Source of the DNA: Microbacterium hydrocarbonoxydans
GTDB taxonomy: Bacteria; Actinomycetota; Actinomycetes; Actinomycetales; Microbacteriaceae
Direction: 5' to 3'
Length of the DNA: 64,000 bases
Assembly (NCBI RefSeq): GCF_011752045.1
Contig: NZ_JAAKXW010000003.1
Location: 310,001 to 374,000 of the forward strand
Below the pieces are notes generated by a model. The model ran no database searches, had not been told where the DNA came from, and was given only the letters and a program-made list of their open reading frames with translations. The translations under genes and the position numbers were made by a program. Within the stretch, counting starts at the first letter, position 1, and every line of letters starts with the position of its first letter. Below, piece by piece: positions 24,374 to 32,682 of the stretch.

Positions 24374-24537
24374 TACCGTCGAACCAGGTTCAAGAGCTGC
24401 AGTCATCGGTACCTGGCCGGCTGCACGGCAACCCTCCTCCATCGAGCGGGGTGCCCCAGGGGAAGAACCGGCCCGACGCGATCGCGTGCGGGCAAGTCGA
24501 CGGGCACTCGTTGCCCTTCCCGCGGAAGGACTATCCG

Positions 24538-24693
24538 ATGAATGCAGATCACACCCCGCGCCCCACAGGCGGCTGGCCGGACGACGAGAACCGCCCGGTC
24601 TTCGCGCCGACGGATGCCGCGACCGCCGTGCACTCTCCCGAGAAGCGGCTTCATCGTTGCGAGCACGAGACGGTCAGAGCGCACACATTCTAG
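24538..24693 (+). CDS. possible 51-aa ORF of unknown function
   Basis: ATG 24538 has a good GGAAGGA ribosome-binding site 7 nt upstream, the main reason to list it. The predicted product (MNADHTPRPTGGWPDDENRP…) is hydrophilic with no motif I recognise. It could be chance or a remnant. Confidence 0.25.
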   Translation: MNADHTPRPTGGWPDDENRPVFAPTDAATAVHSPEKRLHRCEHETVRAHTF

Positions 24694-24942
24694 GTCGCCT
24701 TCAAGCCCCGTGATTATGTGCAGACTTCACAGTTCGCACCCTGACCGGAATCGTCAACGCACCGGAGACTACGAACCGTCATGCACCATCGCGAGAGCCA
24801 CGAATTCCCCGAATGCTTCCACGACTCCGAGCGCACCCACTCGCCATCGCGGCCAAGGCCCCTTCCGGGCTGAGTGCAATCCGAAGCAGTTGGTCAACGA
24901 GTCGTGCTGAGAGCGGGCCTCACTCCTGTTCGCAGAGCATTT

Positions 24943-24982
24943 TGCCTATATGTTGCACATGTAGGCAAGATCTACGTATAAT
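24943..24982 (+). promoter_or_regulatory. strong promoter with palindromic operator for the right arm of the defence island
   Basis: TTGCAC (24953-24958), 18 nt and a consensus TATAAT (24977-24982) precede the 76-aa gene. An inverted repeat, TGCCTATATG (24943-24952) / CATGTAGGCA (24958-24967), matches at 9 of 10 positions and encloses the -35 box. That is a repressor-type placement. No dedicated regulator gene is evident beside it unless the 76-aa protein acts so. Confidence 0.75.
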
Positions 24983-25012
24983 GTGCCCCATGGGGCCCGA
25001 AGGTTTAGAACT

Positions 25013-25243
25013 ATGGTGAGAGATCGACGCGAACGCTTCATCTCGCTCGCTGAAGCGCGCACGGACAAGGCGCTCAACGCGATACGGCTGATCGGCAATC
25101 TGTCCAACCGATCGAACTACGAGTACGAAGAGGCCGAAGTGAACAAAATCGTCCGAGCCTTGGAGAGCGAGGTGCGCGCGGTCAAGGCGCGATTCGCGGA
25201 CGCTTCAGCGGGGCGAGAACGTACCTTCCGGCTGAAGGGATGA
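25013..25243 (+). CDS. 76-aa helical protein, first gene of the defence island
   Basis: ATG 25013 has GAAGG 9 nt upstream; an in-frame GTG at 24983 lies at the promoter's likely transcription start. The protein is charged and helical, with the motif LIGNLSNRSNYEYEE (residues ~28-42) and a heptad-like helix after it (VNKIVRALESEVRAVKARF). I recall short proteins with the NLSNRSNYEY motif beside helicase or ATPase genes in defence operons, but no named function. Its stop lies 4 nt before the next ATG, so it is probably coupled to the GHKL ATPase. Confidence 0.8.
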   Translation: MVRDRRERFISLAEARTDKALNAIRLIGNLSNRSNYEYEEAEVNKIVRALESEVRAVKARFADASAGRERTFRLKG

Positions 25244-25247
25244 GGGA

Positions 25248-27194
25248 ATGGTAATGGGCGGGGGGATGACAGGCATGGCAACTGAGGTGGGATGGAAGTT
25301 TCCTTCTCTTAACCACGGAACCCGAGAGGGCTTCAACGTGTCGGCAATCGACATGTTCAAGAGTGAGCGCCTCCAAGCACTCGTGCGGGAGATGATTCAG
25401 AACTCCCTCGACGCACGGAAGATCGCTGGCGAGCCGGTCGTCGTCCGGTTCACGCTCGACACCACATCCGATCTCGCCAGCACCGGTTTCACCGAACTCG
25501 CGCGCTACCTCGAAGCAGCTCACGATCTCGAGCGGACAGCCGCTGGCAAGAGCTTCTACGCGCGCGCCCTCGACCAGATTGAGGACGGGAGTATCACCCT
25601 CCTCGGCGTCCATGACTACAACACGAAGGGCCTTACCGGTCCCATCTACGACCCTCCAGAGAATCCCCAGTCAGGACCCTGGCTCGCGCTTGTCAAGGGC
25701 GCTGGTATGACGTTCAAGGACAGCAATGCGGCTCTGGGATCATTCGGGCATGGCTCGAGAGCACCGTTCGCGATGTCGGAGCTCCGCACTCTCTTCTACC
25801 TGTCGCGTATCGAGCACCAGGAGGGACACGAGACAAGATTCCAGGGGAAGAGCATCCTTCAGTCAGTGCCGCTCACAACCGTGACAGGTGAGAACGAGTG
25901 GTGCGTCGCGACGGGGTACTTCGGAGTTCGCCAGGGGTGTCTTCCTCTCACGAACGGCCGGGTGCCGTCATGGGCGATCGCCGCGCGACCGGAACTGAGT
26001 GCGGATGCCTTAAGCGTCGGCACGTCCGTGTACATTCCTGAGCCCTATGGCGTGGATGAAGAGGAACTTCTCTGGGCTGGGGTCAAGCTGGCAGTGGTTG
26101 CCAACTTCTATTACGCCGTGCTCACGAACAAATTGGTGGTTCATCTTGGACAACGCGAGCGCATCGACGCCGATAGCATCGCGCAGGCCTTCGACGATGT
26201 CGTAGAAACCGACCTCATCAACACTCTCAACCCGACCGAAAAGGTCTTCGAGCGTCTCGAGTCCGCGCGTACGGTACGTAAGAGCGACCTCGCCGGAGAG
26301 CTTGAGCTCGATGGTTTCGGGGCGATCTCGTGGTATCTACGACTCGATGGCGTCGTGGGACGCCATGTCGGTGTGGCCCGCGGCAACGGGATGCTCATCA
26401 CTCGAGCTGCTGAGAAGCTGCAGAGGTTTCCGGGCCTCAAACCGTTCGACCTGTTCGTCTGCGTGTCCGGTGATCAGGGCTCAGAACTGCTCCGCAAACT
26501 CGAGAATCCCGAGCACACCGAGTTTGCGTTCGATCGAATCAGCGACATGGCGGAGCGAAAGTCTGCGGAAATCGCGTATTCGAAGTTTCAGTCAAGCGTG
26601 CGAGCGCTCCTGCGGGACCATGCCTCCGTCGAGATCGAAGAAGAAGTCGCAGTCGACGATCTGGACGATTGGCTGCGCGGGGATCTGGGCACCGGTAGTG
26701 AGGAGGAGAAAGGCGAGCCGAACCGCGCCCTACGTGTCGCATTCAAGAAGTCCCGATCCCATCGCGAAAACAAGCAGACCGAGCTCACAGGCGACGCGGA
26801 GACCGCCGGTCGGGGCACAAGTGGGGGTGCGGGAAAGCACCGATCGACAGGTGGCACCATTCCCGGAGATGGCGGGGGATCCGCGAAGGGAACTCTTCGC
26901 ACCGGGATGCCCGTGCGTAATTTGCGCGTCGTCCGCTTGTCGGCGGGATCCGGGGTCGCAGATGTAGCGTTCACTCCGGTCGACGGCTCACGGAAGACCC
27001 TCGTGCTTCTTCGTTCAGGTGACTCAGAAACTGAACGTCTGGAGTTTCGCACGGAGGACGAAGCCGCGGCTGGCGCCCCGTGGCGGACATCCCTCGAGTT
27101 CGCGGAGCTCAGCGCCACGGCGCGAAAGCGCCTCCGTCTCGTCTTCCATCCCGCTGATCTCGACTATGCAATCGAAGGGAGGCTTGAACCGTGA
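25248..27194 (+). CDS. GHKL-type (MutL/MORC-like) ATPase of the defence island
   Basis: 648 aa. The N-terminal ATPase has the GHKL N-box LVREMIQNSLDAR (Glu48, Asn52), the ADP-binding GVHDYNTKGL segment (~residue 118) and the lid loop ALGSFGHGSRAPF (~160). A middle domain of the S5/transducer kind is likely (up to ~430). A Gly/Ser/Glu-rich linker (~500-560) leads to a beta-rich C-terminal domain. Prokaryotic MORC/MutL-like ATPases of this type are known from restriction-modification operons. Alternative starts are ATG 25254 (best spacing to GAGGGA) and ATG 25275. It overlaps the next gene by GTGA. Confidence 0.9.
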   Translation: MVMGGGMTGMATEVGWKFPSLNHGTREGFNVSAIDMFKSERLQALVREMIQNSLDARKIAGEPVVVRFTLDTTSDLASTGFTELARYLEAAHDLERTAAGKSFYARALDQIEDGSITLLGVHDYNTKGLTGPIYDPPENPQSGPWLALVKGAGMTFKDSNAALGSFGHGSRAPFAMSELRTLFYLSRIEHQEGHETRFQGKSILQSVPLTTVTGENEWCVATGYFGVRQGCLPLTNGRVPSWAIAARPELSADALSVGTSVYIPEPYGVDEEELLWAGVKLAVVANFYYAVLTNKLVVHLGQRERIDADSIAQAFDDVVETDLINTLNPTEKVFERLESARTVRKSDLAGELELDGFGAISWYLRLDGVVGRHVGVARGNGMLITRAAEKLQRFPGLKPFDLFVCVSGDQGSELLRKLENPEHTEFAFDRISDMAERKSAEIAYSKFQSSVRALLRDHASVEIEEEVAVDDLDDWLRGDLGTGSEEEKGEPNRALRVAFKKSRSHRENKQTELTGDAETAGRGTSGGAGKHRSTGGTIPGDGGGSAKGTLRTGMPVRNLRVVRLSAGSGVADVAFTPVDGSRKTLVLLRSGDSETERLEFRTEDEAAAGAPWRTSLEFAELSATARKRLRLVFHPADLDYAIEGRLEP

Positions 27195-28033
27195 GTTATC
27201 GAGCCAAGGCTTACCCGTACCCGGTTCTCTCGTCGTTCAGTGATGACTTCGGGCCCGACGCAAAGTTCCATGTTGAGATTGATGCGTGGATAGGCGGTGA
27301 GTCCTCGCAGCAATTGGTGATCGAGTACGATATCCGCCAGTCTGTCGCGTGGATGGATGAGCTTCTTGTTGACGGTAACGCCCGCCTCCTGATGGACGTC
27401 GAGTGCAGATCAACTCTGCTCCGGGAGTACGTAAGTCTCGAAGGCTGGACCGGCCGAATCGCTTTCGAGGACGGACAGCTCTACGGGAGCACCACCTTCA
27501 CCCCGCTGATCGTGGCAAGCGCGGCTAACTCTGCGTATCGGCCTGAGGGAATCGACGCAGAGTTCGGGGCGGCCGTCTTCCGAACTCGCGAAGGAGACAT
27601 CCTGGGGATCGGCGAATCGGTGACGGTCGACCTTGAGTTCTCACGCACACTCGATCGAGACTTGGTTACGATTCAGTACTCAACCGAAGAGACGGATACC
27701 GATATCTATCGCTTCCAATACGATGGCCCACGCATAATCATCATCGCGGGCGAGAGCCTCCGCGACGCCATCGGACACATGCGCGCGGATCGATCTGCAC
27801 GCCCGTATCTATTCATGAGTGTATACAAGGACTGCATTGCGGGCGCCCTGAACTATCTCGCGCGCGAAGAGGGCGGCGAGAGCACGGAGTTGCCTTGGGG
27901 ACGCACTCTGCTGAGTCGTCTTGAAGAGTTGGGACGTGCACTCGAACCCGACGACCCCGAGTATCAAGAGATCTCGGCCCAATTGCTCGTGAGCGCAAAG
28001 GGCTTCAAGAAGATCGAGGTTGCCGATGTCTGA
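27191..28033 (+). CDS. 280-aa partner protein of the GHKL ATPase, unknown
   Basis: GTG start overlapping the ATPase stop (GTGA). The N-terminal ~190 residues look beta-rich; a helical C-terminal part (residues ~195-275, RDAIGHMRADRSARPYLFM… LSRLEELGRAL) follows. I find no catalytic motif, membrane segment or nucleotide-binding loop. Its stop lies within the start of the next gene (8-nt overlap), so stoichiometric production with the ATPase and the next protein is likely. A structural or adaptor role is inferred. Confidence 0.88.
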   Translation: MSYRAKAYPYPVLSSFSDDFGPDAKFHVEIDAWIGGESSQQLVIEYDIRQSVAWMDELLVDGNARLLMDVECRSTLLREYVSLEGWTGRIAFEDGQLYGSTTFTPLIVASAANSAYRPEGIDAEFGAAVFRTREGDILGIGESVTVDLEFSRTLDRDLVTIQYSTEETDTDIYRFQYDGPRIIIIAGESLRDAIGHMRADRSARPYLFMSVYKDCIAGALNYLAREEGGESTELPWGRTLLSRLEELGRALEPDDPEYQEISAQLLVSAKGFKKIEVADV

Positions 28034-28784
28034 GTTGCAGAAGTTGCGCATCCTGACCGCTGACTCGGTCGACACGCTAAGGGTCATGGCGGCAGGCGAG
28101 AACGCGACGCGCGTTTGGAACACCGATCTTGATTCGCTGGTGACGGAGCTTGACCTGAGGTTCATCGAGTCGGAGTACGAGGTCGATGGGGCTTTCAGCC
28201 TCCACCTCTCGGACGAGGGCACTCGCCAGGGTGACCTAGACGCAGCAAATGCCCACCTGATCCTCCAAGTGTTGCCGAACCTGACCCCAGCAGATGCAGT
28301 AGACGAGCGCCTTTGGGTGACTCTCGCGCTCGGCTACTTCCGCAACTACACCCGCGATCGCTGGCCTGCTCACGGCGAAGCGCTCGGCAATCACGTCACG
28401 AATCACGTGTTTGCTAGCACAGATCGCAGGCGTGAGCGCGATCACGCGATTGCGCGGCTCTGGTGGAGCGGTTGGTATGTGCGTCGGTTCACCCGCGCTG
28501 AGGAGCTCAACCCGGCCCTCCAGGCCTTCTTCTCAAACAGTGACCTGTCTGTGCAGATTCTGGGACGGCCTGGACTCGCGACAATCCCGACCCTTGCGCG
28601 CGCCATGCTCAGCGTCCTCAAGACCTACTTCGTTGATCAGGAGACGCCCTATGATCGCATCGGTGTACGCGCATTCCTCGAGGGACTCGACTTCCTCGCT
28701 GGTCGCCGAGCGCTCGGGACAGTACCGGAGGCGGAGCTTCTTGAAATCGTGGACCAAGGCTTCCGCGAGAATCTGAAGCTCTGA
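28026..28784 (+). CDS. 252-aa DUF6339-like protein of the defence island
   Basis: ATG 28026 with GAGG 6 nt upstream, overlapping the previous gene by 8 nt. Mostly helical, with a central segment DERLWVTLALGYFRNYTRDRWP (~residues 90-113) that resembles what I recall of DUF6339, an uncharacterised family found next to restriction genes, and a second helical region around LWWSGWYVRRFTRAEEL. No catalytic residues are apparent. Last gene of the rightward arm. Confidence 0.85.
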   Translation: MSELQKLRILTADSVDTLRVMAAGENATRVWNTDLDSLVTELDLRFIESEYEVDGAFSLHLSDEGTRQGDLDAANAHLILQVLPNLTPADAVDERLWVTLALGYFRNYTRDRWPAHGEALGNHVTNHVFASTDRRRERDHAIARLWWSGWYVRRFTRAEELNPALQAFFSNSDLSVQILGRPGLATIPTLARAMLSVLKTYFVDQETPYDRIGVRAFLEGLDFLAGRRALGTVPEAELLEIVDQGFRENLKL

Positions 28785-28923
28785 CGGAGTTCGCTTAGGT
28801 GTTCTTCTCCGTGAGGTTGTGAACGATCTTCCAGCGCCACAGGGCATTACCTTGAGTAACGAAGGCGACCGAAGCTGACCGCGCATGTAGAACCTCCAAC
28901 ATCAACTCGGCAACATATCATTC

Positions 28924-29404
28924 GTGAACGGCATGATCCCCGTCGCGCCACCCACCGATGACGAGGCGCGCGAAGCGCTGGAGACTCTTGGGATGCTGTA
29001 TTTCGTTGCCTGCGCGTATGGCGGAGGCACCAGCATGGAGTGGGACCACCTGCGGCCGCTCGTCGAACAAGCAACGGCCCACTGGATCCATCTCGGAGAT
29101 CCAAAACTCGGGTTCCTGCGTGTGGCAAATGCAGTCAGAGCAAGGGGAACAAGCATCGGCTGACCTGGTCGCGCAGCACAGCGCGGCTGGCTCCCGCGGC
29201 CTGCGGCGTCGCGGACATCGAGGAGCGGATCACCCACCTTCAGGAGTACGAGCGACTTGGACGTCCGACGAAGATCACCTCGAGTCCGCCGTTGGAGCTG
29301 AGCTGTGGGAACGCCACGGGGCGCACCATCGGCAGCTCCTTGACCTCATGCGGGTGGCCAATTTGGACGCTCACGAGATCCGCAAGCGTGTTCGCGAGGC
29401 GTAA
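28924..29404 (+). pseudogene. probable frameshifted remnant between the two arms of the defence island
   Basis: The 643-nt gap 28785-29427 has no single convincing ORF. Protein-like stretches succeed one another in different frames: MLYFVACAYGGGTSMEWDHL to LGFLRVANAVRARG, then ADIEERITHLQEYERLGRPTK, then ELWERHGAHHRQLLDLMRVANLDAHEIRKRV before a stop. Read together they suggest a helical protein of ~150 aa broken by two shifts. No family is recognised. It could also be chance coding-like composition. Confidence 0.35.
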
Positions 29405-29427
29405 GAGGGCGAAACTGACTGCGGCCA

Positions 29428-29907
29428 CTAGTTTCGAGGTCTACCCCGTGCGTGACTCATCGCATCGATGCTGACGGAATGGTCGCGTGAAGCGGTGTTT
29501 CCCCTACATCGAACGACAACCTCAACGATCTCAGATGCAACGTCTTCTGGCGATTCATGCTCCCAGAACCGCAAGACCAGCCACCCCGCGTCGGCGAGCA
29601 ACGCATCCGTCTCGCGGTCGCGCTCCGCATTCCGTTGGAGCTTGGGCAACCAGTAGTCGCTGTTCTGTTTCGGGGACACCGCATGGAACGGGCAGGAGTG
29701 CCAAAAGCAACCGTCAATGAAAACTGCTATGTGAAGGCGAGTGAAGACGATATCTGCTCTCCGACGGCCGCCGAGCGGAGCGAAGTCGACGCGATACCGA
29801 AGTCCCTGAGCATGAACGATGCGGCGAACTGCCATCTCGGGCCGCGTATCGCGTCGACGGTTGGCCTGCATCGTTCGCCTGCTCCCGTCAGACGAGGCCC
29901 AGGACAT
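29428..29907 (-). CDS. vsr: very-short-patch-repair-type (Vsr) endonuclease
   Basis: 159 aa, typical Vsr length. Vsr nicks beside T:G mismatches that arise when 5-methylcytosine deaminates. Conserved features: TRPEMAVRRIVHAQGLRYRVDF, the metal-binding Asp52 in RADIVF, FIDGCFWHSCPFH with His70 and His75, and the late strand LVLRFWEHE. It is last in the leftward arm with the C5-methyltransferase as first gene, the classical functional pairing. GAGTAGG lies upstream of the ATG. Confidence 0.93.
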   Translation of the reverse strand: MSWASSDGSRRTMQANRRRDTRPEMAVRRIVHAQGLRYRVDFAPLGGRRRADIVFTRLHIAVFIDGCFWHSCPFHAVSPKQNSDYWLPKLQRNAERDRETDALLADAGWLVLRFWEHESPEDVASEIVEVVVRCRGNTASRDHSVSIDAMSHARGRPRN

Positions 29908-29963
29908 CTGCCTACTCTACGTGCGAGTCGGGCTGAGTCGTAGTTGGCTACTGCTCGGCTGAC

Positions 29964-31547
29964 CTATCCGCCAGCAACTAACGTAGGGAGATCTTCCAGC
30001 GTGAGCTCTCGTCCAATGCTGAACAAGCGTGGCAGATCGGAACCACCAATTACCCCCGCTTCAGCAAGCTTGATCATCTGGAGCCAAGCCACCATGCCCA
30101 CAACCGTGCCAGCCAGGCCTACCTGTTTCCCAAGGAAGTGCACCTTTGCGCTCGCCCCGCGCGCAACCGCGCCACAGATGAACGCCCAGAACCTAAGAGG
30201 AGAGTCACCCGCCCTGTAGTTCTCAACGTACTCGCGCATCGCGCGATCATGCCCCGAAGGAAGTGTGTACTCGCCTGAATAGGCTTTCGTGTCAACAATT
30301 CCTCGCCACCCGTCGCCCGAGACGACCACATCTGGTTCACGTCCCTGACTGCCGACCAGCTTCGCGTCAACACGGAACACAGCCTTAAGGATGTTGGCGG
30401 TTGACTCCTCGAACAGTTTCGCGGCACGGGGAGATTCATCATGAACGAGGTTCGCGTAGGTGCTCAGGAACTGGTCGACCGTGCGGTCTCGTCCGAGAAC
30501 CTGTTGCGCGACGCGAGCCACCATTGCGCGCTCGAGTCCCGTCGCTTCTACGAGACGATCAATAATTTCAGGGGTCGCACCCTCGACAAGCAACTCAGAG
30601 CGTGCCCATCCCATGACGACGGTATTGACGCGGCGCCGAGCATGTTCAAGCTCCGTTAGCGCCCGGGATCGCGCCAGGTCGCGGGTGTCCTTCCTGACAC
30701 CAGGAGGAAGTCCATAACGTCGTTGAAAAGTCTCTTCCTGGTCCGAATCACGGATGGGATTCTCCCGGGTATAAACGTCGATCAAAGCGCTCGCGGCTCC
30801 GACGAGACTTTCGGGTATAGATACAACATCACGGTTTCGTTCGATGACGTCCGAATACTCAAGCCAATTGAGCGCGGTGTTCGCAATGTCGTTCAGCTTG
30901 CTACGCAAAGAATCAAACGTGTCACGCTGGCCTCCAAACCGCGACACAAAATCGGGCTCGAGAGCATCAATGCCTCGTGCCCGGTAGTCAAGAACGAGCT
31001 TAGCAACTCGAGTGGCATCTTTGGGGGCGTCACCAGTTCCGTGGACCAGAACGCGTAGCGCGATCTCTTCCTGCGTCAACCCACCGAGCTCCCCCAAGAG
31101 CAACATACGAAGGATAAGAATGAAGGGTCGAACTTTGAATCTCGGGCTAATGTCTACATTCCGACCAACCGAGTATGGCGACGGGAACTGAAAACGCAAT
31201 ACCTGATGTCTGATGAGCTCGCGCGGGGGCGCTCCTTCAGCGAGAGCCTGACCCGCGAGGGTAAGTTCTAGGCTGTTTGTCCGTTCCCGAACAAACGCGA
31301 ACCCAAGGCTGCGCACTAACGCCGCATGTGTGCGCCCACCAGATCCCGAGCCGTCGCGCCGCTCTCCTGGACGCTTGATCAGTTCGCGTTCAAGGACCTC
31401 CTCGAACGCAACATGGAGTTCGCGAGCGCCTCCCCACTCTTCGCGATGCGCAACCTCGTAAAGGGCAGCCACAGTCTGCGGCAGGCGGTAGAGCTTGCGC
31501 TGCGGGCGACTGAACATCCAGTACTGCTTCGTCACACCCCTCACCAT
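29964..31547 (-). CDS. type IIS-like restriction endonuclease, AlwI/PleI-type N-terminus with FokI-like cleavage domain
   Basis: 527 aa from ATG 31547. The N-terminal DNA-recognition part has AlwI-family hallmarks: MFSRPQRKLYRLP, DGSGSGGRTHAALVRSLG, LTLAGQAL, QVLRFQFPSPYS, RFKVRPFILILRMLL and LTQEEIALRVL. The C-terminal ~125 residues match the FokI cleavage domain: Pro405-Asp406, Asp419-Thr-Lys421 (VDTKAYSGEY), LPSGHDRAMREYVENY and a late GGSDLPRLFSIGRELTLEDL. The PD-D-K nuclease site is complete. Such enzymes recognise an asymmetric site and cut outside it. It is preceded by the PLD gene (55-nt gap) and followed by vsr. Confidence 0.88.
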   Translation of the reverse strand: MVRGVTKQYWMFSRPQRKLYRLPQTVAALYEVAHREEWGGARELHVAFEEVLERELIKRPGERRDGSGSGGRTHAALVRSLGFAFVRERTNSLELTLAGQALAEGAPPRELIRHQVLRFQFPSPYSVGRNVDISPRFKVRPFILILRMLLLGELGGLTQEEIALRVLVHGTGDAPKDATRVAKLVLDYRARGIDALEPDFVSRFGGQRDTFDSLRSKLNDIANTALNWLEYSDVIERNRDVVSIPESLVGAASALIDVYTRENPIRDSDQEETFQRRYGLPPGVRKDTRDLARSRALTELEHARRRVNTVVMGWARSELLVEGATPEIIDRLVEATGLERAMVARVAQQVLGRDRTVDQFLSTYANLVHDESPRAAKLFEESTANILKAVFRVDAKLVGSQGREPDVVVSGDGWRGIVDTKAYSGEYTLPSGHDRAMREYVENYRAGDSPLRFWAFICGAVARGASAKVHFLGKQVGLAGTVVGMVAWLQMIKLAEAGVIGGSDLPRLFSIGRELTLEDLPTLVAGG

Positions 31548-31602
31548 AGCCAACCGGCGGTCCCCAGCACGTTTAGCGACCCACCGTCCGGCATCGCGAC
31601 AA

Positions 31603-32670
31603 CTACAGCGGAGGAAATCCGTAAAGCGCCATGCCCTCAGGCTCAAGATCGGGGGAGTAGATCATGTGATAAGTCTCATCATCGAGCCGGAAGAACTTCA
31701 CGAATCTGGAACCGAAAGCTCGAAGGTGATCCAGCGTCACGACTGCACCGTTCGCGACCCCTAGCCGGAAACGGAAATATTCACCCAAGGCGCCATTCGA
31801 GGGCACTGAATGCAGAGCCTTGTCACCTTGCTCGGCGACCGACATGAACATCGATTTGTTGTCATCGGTTCCAACGAGAAAATGAACACGACGTCCGCTT
31901 TCGCCGCGCGGGAAGAAGTTCGGCTTATCATCCCTCGCGATCTGTGGAATGAGGATGGACGCCTCGTTCCTGTTACTACGTCCTCGACCGACACCCCAGT
32001 TCAATCCCCACACACGATGGGGTTCCCCCCTCACCGTTCCCGTGGGCGGATAGTCTCGGATCGCGACTAGAGGCAGGATCAAACTTTCGGCACCCAGCAA
32101 CGGTCCACCGGCTCCTGGGACATCCGCAATCGCTGCAGAGTCCAACGATGCTCGCGACCGCGTGTGCAGTTCAATCTCATTCTCGACATCCGGGTGGATG
32201 GCGCTTAGAGACTCGGACTCAATCCGGGCGAACTCAGCCATGGCTTGCGACGGGTCAGTCCTTGCTAACACTTCTGAGTGCCTTGACTGGCGCCAGCCGA
32301 CCAAGAACCCGTTCTGAGTAAAGTTCGATGACCCGACGTATGCCTCGACGCCTTCTCCCTGCCTGCTCCAGACATAAAGCTTCGTATGGATGGAGCGTCC
32401 TCCGGTTGTGTAGGCAACGCGCAACCGATCTGAGTTTGCTTCCTGCAATGCGGTAAACGCTTCGTGATCGGCGATGACCACGCCTTCATGGCCCGCCATG
32501 CCAACCACCAGGTGCAGGGTTGCCGAGTCTGGCAACTCCGCGAGGACCCTGCTGACCATCGCAGGTGATGCATACCCCGCGACGATCTTAAGCTCATCCG
32601 CGTAAGCCGCGGGCGCCATCAGCACCGACTCGAAAAGCCGGTCAGATAGGAGAACGTGTGGAGTGGTCAC
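31603..32670 (-). CDS. NgoFVII-type/PLD-superfamily restriction endonuclease-like protein
   Basis: 355 aa, GTG start 12 nt after the methyltransferase stop. One PLD motif is present: His95-x-Lys97 (SIHTKLYVW) and Gly113-x-x-Asn116 (YVGSSNFTQNG); PLD nucleases dimerise to complete the site. The C-terminal half (~200-355) resembles the DNA-reading part of NgoFVII-type enzymes. With the FokI-like enzyme, two independent nucleases share the operon with one methyltransferase, which is unusual for a simple R-M pair. Confidence 0.9.
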   Translation of the reverse strand: MTTPHVLLSDRLFESVLMAPAAYADELKIVAGYASPAMVSRVLAELPDSATLHLVVGMAGHEGVVIADHEAFTALQEANSDRLRVAYTTGGRSIHTKLYVWSRQGEGVEAYVGSSNFTQNGFLVGWRQSRHSEVLARTDPSQAMAEFARIESESLSAIHPDVENEIELHTRSRASLDSAAIADVPGAGGPLLGAESLILPLVAIRDYPPTGTVRGEPHRVWGLNWGVGRGRSNRNEASILIPQIARDDKPNFFPRGESGRRVHFLVGTDDNKSMFMSVAEQGDKALHSVPSNGALGEYFRFRLGVANGAVVTLDHLRAFGSRFVKFFRLDDETYHMIYSPDLEPEGMALYGFPPL

Positions 32671-32682
32671 AGTCGCTTGGCG

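Larger units (their letters stand above)
24157..25012. other. 856-nt gap left of the defence island
   Basis: It holds a 15-bp hairpin (24337-24373), one doubtful 51-codon ORF (24538-24693) and the island promoter (24943-24982). Composition becomes less GC-rich toward the right. I looked for a tRNA, integrase or transposase that could explain insertion of the island and saw none. The rest has no recognisable feature. Confidence 0.5.

Noticed and set aside
24403..24684. ORF on the minus strand in the gap left of the island
   Set aside because: Arg/Pro-rich shadow-like composition, no ribosome-binding site, no recognisable domain.
24157..25012. tRNA, att site or integrase explaining the island
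   Set aside because: No cloverleaf, no direct repeats flanking 25-34 kb and no recombinase gene were seen; mode of acquisition remains open.
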